From contig NZ_CAKXZT010000117.1 of NCBI RefSeq assembly GCF_935825525.1, forward strand, positions 184,062 through 224,252: 40,191 bases of DNA. Reading direction: 5' to 3'. A model generated the notes under the pieces. That model did not search any database, was not told the origin of the DNA, and saw only the letters and a list, made by a program, of their open reading frames with translations. Below, one piece after another: positions 34,774 to 40,191 of this stretch; position 1 is the first letter of the stretch, and each line of letters opens with the position of its first letter. The translations under genes were made by a program, and so were the position numbers. This DNA comes from Mesorhizobium escarrei. GTDB taxonomy: Bacteria > Pseudomonadota > Alphaproteobacteria > Rhizobiales > Rhizobiaceae.

Positions 34774-36054
34774 TCAAACTTTGGCGAGAGCCTGTTCCAA
34801 ATCGGCGACGATGTCGTTGACATCCTCGATGCCGACCGAGAGCCGGACCGTATCTGGTCCAGCGCCGGCCGCGACCTTCTGTTCGTCGGACAGTTGCCGA
34901 TGCGTGGTCGATGCCGGATGGATGACCAGCGACTTGGTGTCGCCGACATTGGCGAGGTGCGAGAACAGTTCGAGCGCCTCGACGAATTTGATGCCCGCCG
35001 CATAGCCGCCCTTCAGGCCGAAGGTGAACACCGCGCCGGCGCCAAGCGGCGAATACTTCTTCTGCAGCGCGTTGTTGTTGTCGCTGGGCAGGCCGGGATA
35101 GGACACCCAGGCGATCTTGGGGTGGTTGGACAGCCACGCGGCGACGGTGACCGCATTGTCGCAATGGCGCTGCATCCTGAGCGGCAGTGTTTCCAGGCCG
35201 GTCAGGATCAGGAATGCATTGAAGGGCGAGATCGCCGGGCCCATGTCGCGCAGGCCAAGCACGCGCGCGGCAATGGCGAAGGCGAAATTGCCGAAGGTCT
35301 CGTGCAGGACGAGGCCGCCATATTCGGGGCGCGGCTCCGACAGCATCGGATATTTGCCGGATTTCGACCAGTCGAAGGTGCCGCCGTCGACAATGGCGCC
35401 GCCGATGGAATTGCCGTGGCCGCCGATGAACTTGGTCAGCGAATGCACGACGATATCGGCGCCATGCTCGATCGGCCGCACCAGATAGGGCGAGGCCAGC
35501 GTGTTGTCGACGATTAGCGGCAGGCCATGTTTGCGGGCGATGTCGCCGATCTTTTCGATGTCGACGAAGACGCCGCCCGGATTGGCCAGGCTCTCGATGA
35601 AGATCGCCTTGGTCTTTTCGTCGATCTGGCTTTCGAAGGTCGAGATGTCATTGGTGTCGGCCCAGCGCACCTGCCAGCCGAAATTCTTGAATGCGTGGCC
35701 GAACTGGTTGATCGAGCCGCCGTAAAGCCTTGTCGCGGCAACGAAATTGTCGCCGGGTTGCATCAGATTGTGGAAGACCAGCACCTGCGCGGCATGGCCG
35801 GACGCCACCGCCAGCCCCGCCGTGCCGCCCTCGAGTGCCGCGATACGCTCTTCCAGCACCGCCTGCGTCGGGTTCATGATCCGGGTATAGATATTGCCGA
35901 AGGCCTTTAACCCGAACAGCGAGGCGGCATGGTCGGCATCATCGAAGACAAAGGAGGTCGTCTGGTAGATCGGCGTGGCACGCGCGCCGGTCGCCGGATC
36001 GGGCTTGGCGCCGGCATGGACGGCGAGCGTGTTGAAACCGGGCGTGCGGGTCAT
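34774..36054 (-). CDS. metY: O-acetylhomoserine sulfhydrylase (MetY-type)
   Basis: A 426-residue PLP-dependent enzyme of the Cys/Met metabolism family, of the length expected for O-acetylhomoserine aminocarboxypropyltransferase. The PLP lysine is K208 in HSLTKFIGGHG; YTRIMNPTQAVLEERIAALEGG (in parts: YTRIMNPT, EERIAALEGG) and SVGIED near the end are family signatures. It makes homocysteine from O-acetylhomoserine and sulfide. GGGGAGG precedes ATG 36054. A heptanucleotide repeat begins 14 bases upstream of the start and runs directly into the SD region. Confidence 0.95.
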   Translation of the reverse strand: MTRTPGFNTLAVHAGAKPDPATGARATPIYQTTSFVFDDADHAASLFGLKAFGNIYTRIMNPTQAVLEERIAALEGGTAGLAVASGHAAQVLVFHNLMQPGDNFVAATRLYGGSINQFGHAFKNFGWQVRWADTNDISTFESQIDEKTKAIFIESLANPGGVFVDIEKIGDIARKHGLPLIVDNTLASPYLVRPIEHGADIVVHSLTKFIGGHGNSIGGAIVDGGTFDWSKSGKYPMLSEPRPEYGGLVLHETFGNFAFAIAARVLGLRDMGPAISPFNAFLILTGLETLPLRMQRHCDNAVTVAAWLSNHPKIAWVSYPGLPSDNNNALQKKYSPLGAGAVFTFGLKGGYAAGIKFVEALELFSHLANVGDTKSLVIHPASTTHRQLSDEQKVAAGAGPDTVRLSVGIEDVNDIVADLEQALAKV

Positions 36055-36067
36055 CGATTACCTCCCC

Positions 36068-36144
36068 TGAATGCTGAATGGTGAATGCTGAATGGTGAAT
36101 GGTGAATGGTGAATGGTGAATGGTGAATGGTGAATGGTGAATGG
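36068..36144. repeat. Eleven tandem copies of a 7-bp unit upstream of metY
   Basis: Eleven uninterrupted units of TGAATGG (the first and third read TGAATGC). The tract lies between the metY SD and the upstream CoA-binding gene. A shorter inverted piece (TTCACCATTCACC) occurs at 36220-36232. Such tracts change length by slippage. Confidence 0.95.
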
Positions 36145-36234
36145 GAAAGTCGGCCAGCCCCATCCTGATTGCAAGCGGCTCATATGCCGCTTTGCCCGCC
36201 TTCCAGAAAAATCCTTCTATTCACCATTCACCAC

Positions 36235-36756
36235 CTACTTCTGGCGAACGCCAAAACTCTGGAATCCCGGCCGCATCAGCGGCTTCTTCGACGACAGCAC
36301 GCCTGAGTTGACGCCGGTCCAGCCGATTTCACCCGACAGCTTGCCATATTCGATCTTGGGGCAGCGGTTCATCACCACTTTGATGCCGGCGGCCTCGGCC
36401 CGTGCGGCTGCCCCGTCATGGCGCACGCCAAGCTGCATCCAGATGACTTTCGGCAACGGATCGAGCCGCAAGACCTCATCGACGACGCCCGGCACCGCCG
36501 CCGAGCCGCGAAAAACGTCGACCATGTCGATCGGCTCGGGAACATCGGCGAGCCTGGCATAGGTCATCCGGCCAAGGATTTCCTTGCCGGCCTGGCCGGG
36601 GTTGATCGGGAACACCGAAAAGCCCTTGCCCAGCAGGTATTTCAGCACGAAGTAGCTCGGCCGCACATCGTTGGCGGACGCGCCGACCATGGCGATGGTC
36701 TTCACCGAATTGAGGATGCCGGCGATATAGGCATTGTCGTAGGCGTCGTGGTTCAT
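36235..36756 (-). CDS. CoA-binding domain protein (YccU-like)
   Basis: A 173-residue Rossmann-fold protein with MVGASANDVRPSYFVLKYLLG near the start, then VFPINPGQAGKEILG. It has the WMQLGVRHD motif and a C-terminal NRCPKIEYGKL typical of the CoA_binding_2 family. The function is undefined; the family relates to the CoA-binding part of succinyl-CoA synthetase. It is often found beside metY in Rhizobiales, as here. GAGGACGAGG precedes ATG 36756. Confidence 0.9.
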   Translation of the reverse strand: MNHDAYDNAYIAGILNSVKTIAMVGASANDVRPSYFVLKYLLGKGFSVFPINPGQAGKEILGRMTYARLADVPEPIDMVDVFRGSAAVPGVVDEVLRLDPLPKVIWMQLGVRHDGAAARAEAAGIKVVMNRCPKIEYGKLSGEIGWTGVNSGVLSSKKPLMRPGFQSFGVRQK

Positions 36757-36821
36757 GCCTCGTCCTCATACAGAGCTTCGGCGAGAAAACCATCCGGATC
36801 GTTGCAGAAACTGCGCATCAT
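36753..36821 (-). CDS. Possible 22-aa peptide or gene fragment before the CoA-binding gene
   Basis: On the minus strand the frame ending in a TGA that overlaps the CoA-binding ATG (ATGA) reads, from ATG 36821, MMRSFCNDPDGFLAEALYED and EA. Open sequence with protein-like composition continues upstream (FHDTDHFR), but no start codon or SD is visible, and further upstream the frame runs into the VOC gene. It could be a coupled short peptide or the tail of a truncated gene. Confidence 0.25.
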   Translation of the reverse strand: MMRSFCNDPDGFLAEALYEDEA

Positions 36822-36862
36822 GCGGAAATGATCGGTATCGTGGAAAGCGGGGGAAAATGCGA

Positions 36863-37285
36863 TCAGCCCGGCAGTGAGATGCTGCCGTCTTCCGCGATCG
36901 GAAAAGCCGGATTGTGCGCCACTTCCCAGACATGCCCTTCGGTGTCGGCGAAATAGCCATACCAGCCGCCCCAGAAGGCGCGGCCGGCCGGCTTGACGAT
37001 GCGGCCGCCGGCCTTCACTGCCATCGTCAGCACGTCATCGACCTCCGCGTCGGAGCGGGTGTTGTAGGCGAGGTAGATCGCCGACGGCGCCGTGCCGAAG
37101 GTGATGCCTGAATCCGCTTCGGCGCTTTCGCGCGGAAACAGGCCGAGAATGACGCCGCCCATCTGGAAGAAGGCGACGCCGTCGGTGATCCCGGCATGGC
37201 GGGTCAGGCCCATCGCCTCGTAGAAGCGCGTGGCGCGCTCGAGATCGTCGACGGCGATGGTGATGATGGAGATGCGGGGTTCCAT
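36863..37285 (-). CDS. VOC-family (glyoxalase-like) protein
   Basis: A 140-residue vicinal-oxygen-chelate protein. ISIITIAVDDLERATRFYEA at the start and GYFADTEGHVWEVAHNP at the end form the two beta-alpha-beta-beta-beta halves, and E in HVWEV is a usual metal ligand. Family members include glyoxalases, dioxygenases and resistance proteins. ATG 37285 lies two bases after the enoyl-CoA hydratase stop, so the two are coupled. The activity is not known. Confidence 0.88.
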   Translation of the reverse strand: MEPRISIITIAVDDLERATRFYEAMGLTRHAGITDGVAFFQMGGVILGLFPRESAEADSGITFGTAPSAIYLAYNTRSDAEVDDVLTMAVKAGGRIVKPAGRAFWGGWYGYFADTEGHVWEVAHNPAFPIAEDGSISLPG

Positions 37286-37287
37286 GT

Positions 37288-38109
37288 CTATTCGTCCGTC
37301 CATTCCGGCTTGCGCTTGCCGATGAAGGCGCCGATGCCCTCTTCCGCGTCGCGCGCCAGCATGTTGTCGACCATGACGCGGCCGGTATAGGCATAGGCGT
37401 CAGCCAATCCCATCTCGGCCTGCGCGTAAAAGGCTTCCTTGCCGGTCTTGACGACCAAAGACGATTTGGCGGCAATGGTTTGCGCATATTTGGTGACAAT
37501 CTGATTCAGATATTCACGCGGCACGACGCGGTTGACCAGGCCGAATTCCTTGGCCGTCGCCGCATCGATGGTCTCGCCGGTCAAAAGCATCTCCATCGCA
37601 TGCTTGCGCGAAACGTTGCGCGACAGCGCTACCATCGGCGTCGAGCAGAACAGGCCGATATTGACGCCGGGGGTGCAGAAGGTCGCCTCGTGCGAGGCGA
37701 TCGCCAGATCGCAGCTCGCGACCAGTTGCGCCCCGGCCGCCGTCGCCAGCCCATCGACCTCGGCGATCACCGGCCTCGGATGGCGCACGATCGCCTGCAT
37801 CAGTGCCGCGCAAGCGGAAAACGTCTCCTCGAAAAACGCCTTGCCGCGATCGGGATCGGTGCGGCGCGCGGTCATTTCCTTGAGGTCGTGTCCGGCGCAG
37901 AACACTTTTCCGGCTGCCGCCAGGACGATGACGCGGACGGATCTGTCTGATTTGGCGCGGTCGAGTTCCGCCGTCAACGCCGCCATGACCGCCAGCGACA
38001 GCGCATTGGCCGGGGGATTGGTGAGCGTGAGGCGGAGCACGCCCTTGTCCAGCCGCGTTATAACAGGAGCTTCGGCAACAGCCGGCTTGATGGCGACGAT
38101 TTCAGCCAT
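37288..38109 (-). CDS. Enoyl-CoA hydratase/isomerase family protein
   Basis: A 273-residue crotonase-fold protein. VFCAGHDLKEM and the DGLATAAGAQLVASCDLAIA segment form the oxyanion hole. The position of the second catalytic Glu in classical hydratases is occupied by a CTPGVNIGLFC segment, so it may be a hydratase of altered specificity (ECHDC3-like). It acts on acyl-CoA in fatty-acid or amino-acid breakdown. It is divergent from the PaaI thioesterase gene and is followed directly by the VOC gene. Confidence 0.9.
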   Translation of the reverse strand: MAEIVAIKPAVAEAPVITRLDKGVLRLTLTNPPANALSLAVMAALTAELDRAKSDRSVRVIVLAAAGKVFCAGHDLKEMTARRTDPDRGKAFFEETFSACAALMQAIVRHPRPVIAEVDGLATAAGAQLVASCDLAIASHEATFCTPGVNIGLFCSTPMVALSRNVSRKHAMEMLLTGETIDAATAKEFGLVNRVVPREYLNQIVTKYAQTIAAKSSLVVKTGKEAFYAQAEMGLADAYAYTGRVMVDNMLARDAEEGIGAFIGKRKPEWTDE

Positions 38110-38231
38110 GTCTCCAACCTCTTCATTGGCCAGCGGATTCGCGGGCCATGGAACAAAAGAACTAGCACGCCGCCGATTGAAGAACAGGCTTAAGGCGTGT
38201 TTTCTCGGCGCGGCACTACAGGAAACCGCCT

Positions 38232-38681
38232 ATGCCCGCCCAAAACAATCTCAAGCCGGTGCTGACTGCGGCGCAGGTCAATGCGCTGATGGAGACCGTC
38301 TACCCGCAGCTCAACGACCAATTCACCTTCTACGAGGCGATCGACGTGTTTGCGGGCGGCTGCACGGTGCGCCTGCACGCCGACGAGCGGCATTTGCGCC
38401 CCGGCGGAACCGTGTCGGGCCCGTCGCTGTTCACGCTGGCCGACATCGGCGGCTATGTCTGCGTGCTTTCGCATGCCGGGCCGGATGCGCTTTCGGTCAC
38501 CACCAATCTCAACATCAATTTTCTCCGCAAGGCCGAGGCCGGACCGATCGACGGCCATTGCCGCATCCTGAAGCTGGGCAAGAGCCTGATGGTTTTCGAT
38601 ATCGACATCGTCGCCGGACCGGACGGACATACGGTAGCGCACGCCACAGGAACCTATTCGATCCCGCCGAGGCGGGTTTGA
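38232..38681 (+). CDS. PaaI-family hotdog thioesterase
   Basis: A 149-residue hotdog-fold protein. The LRPGGTVSGPSLFTLADIGGY helix (segments RPGGTVSGP and LADIGG) carries the conserved Asp and glycine pattern, and INFLRKAEAGPIDG follows. It hydrolyses acyl-CoA thioesters in the cytosol. AGGAAA precedes ATG 38232. It lies just upstream of, and in the same direction as, rplM but has a separate promoter between. Confidence 0.88.
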   Translation: MPAQNNLKPVLTAAQVNALMETVYPQLNDQFTFYEAIDVFAGGCTVRLHADERHLRPGGTVSGPSLFTLADIGGYVCVLSHAGPDALSVTTNLNINFLRKAEAGPIDGHCRILKLGKSLMVFDIDIVAGPDGHTVAHATGTYSIPPRRV

Positions 38682-38759
38682 TTATGTGGTAAAATAATAC
38701 CTTTCGCTCAAGCCTTTGTTTTTACTGTGTTTTGCCTGCCCTGTTGGTTTTCACCAGCC

Positions 38760-38788
38760 TTGACGCGATAACCGCCCTCACCTATAAG
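38760..38788 (+). promoter_or_regulatory. Promoter of rplM-rpsI
   Basis: TTGACG (38760-38765, preceded by C) and TATAAG (38783-38788) are 17 bases apart, an excellent match to the alphaproteobacterial housekeeping promoter. The leader to the rplM start would be about 135 bases. Confidence 0.75.
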
Positions 38789-38801
38789 CGCTCACGGAAC
38801 A

Positions 38802-38828
38802 GCGGCCCGCAAAGGCCGCCCTTTTGTT
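38802..38828 (+). promoter_or_regulatory. Leader hairpin upstream of rplM
   Basis: GCGGCC (38802-38807), loop CGCAAA, GGCCGC (38814-38819), then CCTTTTGTT. It lies right after the predicted transcription start and looks like a weak terminator, so it may attenuate rplM transcription or serve autoregulation by a ribosomal protein. Confidence 0.45.
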
Positions 38829-38928
38829 ATTGGCGGCGGGCGAGCGCTCTGCGTCAATCCAAGCAACAAGAAACGCCTTCCCTTGTCGATCGTGAATGGG
38901 GGAAGGTCCGAACCGAAAGCAACAATCC

Positions 38929-39393
38929 ATGGCAACCTTTTCGCAGAAGCCTGCGGATGTGGTGAAGAAGTGGGTGCTGATCGACGCCGAGGGTCTCGTC
39001 GTCGGCCGTCTCGCCACTGTCATCGCCAATCATCTTCGCGGCAAGCACAAGCCCACTTTCACCCCGCATGTCGACGACGGCGACAACGTCATCGTCATCA
39101 ATGCCGACAAGGTGGTGTTCACGGGCAAGAAATTCACCGACAAGGTCTATTACTGGCACACCGGCCACCCCGGCGGCATCAAGGAGCGCACCGCGCGCCA
39201 GCTGCTCGAGGGCCGTTTCCCCGAGCGTGTCGTTGAGAAGGCAGTCGAACGCATGATCCCGCGTGGTCCGCTCGGTCGTCGCCAGATGAAGAATCTCCGC
39301 GTCTATGCAGGCGCGGAACATCCGCATGTCGCCCAGCAGCCCGTCACGCTCGACGTGGCCAAGCTGAACGCCAAGAACAAGAAGGTTTCGTAA
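38929..39393 (+). CDS. rplM: 50S ribosomal protein L13
   Basis: A 154-residue L13 with the family motif [17 protein letters not shown] (residues about 13-30) and [10 protein letters not shown], then [22 protein letters not shown] in the C-terminal part (segments [17 protein letters not shown]). It assembles early into the large subunit. ATG 38929 gives the standard alphaproteobacterial length. rpsI follows after one base. Confidence 0.98.
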   Translation: MATFSQKPADVVKKWVLIDAEGLVVGRLATVIANHLRGKHKPTFTPHVDDGDNVIVINADKVVFTGKKFTDKVYYWHTGHPGGIKERTARQLLEGRFPERVVEKAVERMIPRGPLGRRQMKNLRVYAGAEHPHVAQQPVTLDVAKLNAKNKKVS

Positions 39394-39394
39394 A

Positions 39395-39877
39395 ATGGCT
39401 GAGCTTTCCTCGCTCGCAGAACTCGGAACTGCCACCGGCAACACCAACACGCAGCCGGCTGCACCCGTCCATGTCCAGAAGCTCGACAAGTCGGGCCGCG
39501 CCTATGCCACCGGCAAGCGCAAGAACGCCATCGCCCGTGTCTGGGTGAAGCCCGGCTCCGGCAAGATCGTCGTCAACGACAAGGTGTTCGCCGAATATTT
39601 CGCGCGCCCGGTCCTGCAGATGATCCTCAACCAGCCGATCATCGCCGCCAACCGCGCCGGCCAGTACGACATCGTCGCCACGGTCATCGGCGGCGGCCTT
39701 TCCGGCCAGGCCGGTGCGGTGCGTCACGGCATCTCCAAGGCGCTGACCTATTACGAGCCGGCGCTGCGCGGCGTGCTCAAAAAGGGCGGCTTCCTGACCC
39801 GCGACAGCCGCGTCGTCGAGCGCAAGAAGTACGGCAAGGCGAAGGCCCGCCGCTCGTTCCAGTTCTCGAAGCGCTAA
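39395..39877 (+). CDS. rpsI: 30S ribosomal protein S9
   Basis: A 160-residue S9 with an N-terminal extension (about 1-33) of the kind usual in Rhizobiales. The core is [20 protein letters not shown], then [19 protein letters not shown], and the basic C-terminal tail [17 protein letters not shown] that reaches the ribosomal P site. It starts one base after the rplM stop (TAAAATG). Confidence 0.98.
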   Translation: MAELSSLAELGTATGNTNTQPAAPVHVQKLDKSGRAYATGKRKNAIARVWVKPGSGKIVVNDKVFAEYFARPVLQMILNQPIIAANRAGQYDIVATVIGGGLSGQAGAVRHGISKALTYYEPALRGVLKKGGFLTRDSRVVERKKYGKAKARRSFQFSKR

Positions 39878-39901
39878 GCACTGCGCAGCCTCTGACATTC
39901 G

Positions 39902-39927
39902 AAAAGGCCGCCTCCGGGCGGCCTTTT
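39902..39927 (+). terminator. Rho-independent terminator of rplM-rpsI
   Basis: AAAAGGCCGCC (39902-39912), loop TCCG, GGCGGCCTTTT (39917-39927), followed by CTTTG. The 11-bp stem and T-run lie 24 bases past the rpsI stop. Confidence 0.92.
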
Positions 39928-39960
39928 CTTTGGGCGATTCAAACCAAGTTTCAATGGTAG

Positions 39961-40020
39961 TGATCCTTCGCGCCCCCCTCTGTCCTGCCGGACATCTCCC
40001 CCACAAGGGGGGAGATCGGC
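39961..40020 (-). repeat. Dispersed palindromic intergenic repeat, copy D
   Basis: The reverse-orientation copy of the 8-66 element (core CTCTGTCCTGCCGGACATCT). A partial related piece (CAATCTCCCCCCC) follows at about 40081. No gene is visible from 39928 to the window end. Confidence 0.85.
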
Positions 40021-40191
40021 GGCTTTGGCGCACCGCTCGCTCCTGCGACGGTGGCGGTTCGCGAAGGCGGTGGTGACGGCCAATCTCCCCCCCTTGAGGG
40101 CAGGGGAATCGCGTTTGAGTAGATGGGAAATTGCTTGCCAATTGACGGGTTGTGGATTCTTGGGAGGACTGCGTTATTGTGGAGCTCTCGA

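Noticed and set aside
36068..36144. Repeat tract as coding sequence (IHHSPFT-type peptide repeats in a minus-strand frame)
   Set aside because: The frame has no SD and exists only because a 7-bp repeat is open in all phases for a short distance; the tract is intergenic.

Overview
The window looks like a chromosomal segment of a Rhizobiales alphaproteobacterium, most likely Mesorhizobium or a close relative. This rests on the high G+C content, the density of sugar ABC transporters, the lon/clpX/clpP block with hupB, the metY/CoA-binding pair, rplM-rpsI, and several short GC-rich palindromic intergenic repeats of the kind scattered through Mesorhizobium genomes. The genus is an inference; no rRNA gene is present.

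Layout. (1) 157-5091: a sugar operon, ROK regulator - ABC ATPase - periplasmic binding protein - permease - SDR dehydrogenase, tightly packed with overlapping stops and starts. (2) 5288-12951: an accessory biosynthetic-looking locus. On the minus strand, AsnB-type amidotransferase, acyl carrier protein, AMP-forming ligase and a NAD-synthetase-like enzyme form one tight operon, followed after a hairpin by a small ORF and a flavin monooxygenase-like protein; a large GNAT-like protein converges on them. I know of no named pathway for this set, and it is the best candidate here for an undescribed system. (3) 12952-13782: a partly AT-rich gap with an imperfect inverted-repeat element, then tRNA-Val(TAC) and tRNA-Asp(GTC). 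(4) 13948-16151: a one-domain bacterial voltage-gated sodium channel, an exported EF-hand protein, and a repeat-rich region with a decayed copy of the ribokinase 3' end and a nested palindrome. (5) 16152-25532: a second sugar locus. Ribokinase, RbsD/FucU mutarotase and a MalK-type ATPase face a Tat-exported binding protein and two permeases; a creatininase-like protein, a frameshifted SIS isomerase and an aldo/keto reductase follow. (6) 25621-31020: housekeeping proteostasis block hupB, lon, clpX, clpP, all on the minus strand, with clear terminators. (7) 31346-38681: a repetitive exported protein, a sarcosine-oxidase-like flavoprotein, a cytochrome P450, cupin, metY, CoA-binding protein, VOC protein, enoyl-CoA hydratase and PaaI thioesterase. 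(8) 38760-39927: rplM-rpsI with a strong promoter, leader hairpin and terminator.

How the parts work together. Regions 1 and 5 each combine uptake with the first catabolic steps of a sugar. In region 2, the ACP and ligase would activate and carry an acyl or aminoacyl group, AsnB and the NadE-like protein are both ATP-dependent N-transfer enzymes, and the flavoprotein would oxidise; the product cannot be read from sequence. Regions 6 and 8 are core genome. The accessory insertions, repeats and one broken gene (SIS) lie mainly between 5 and 25 kb.
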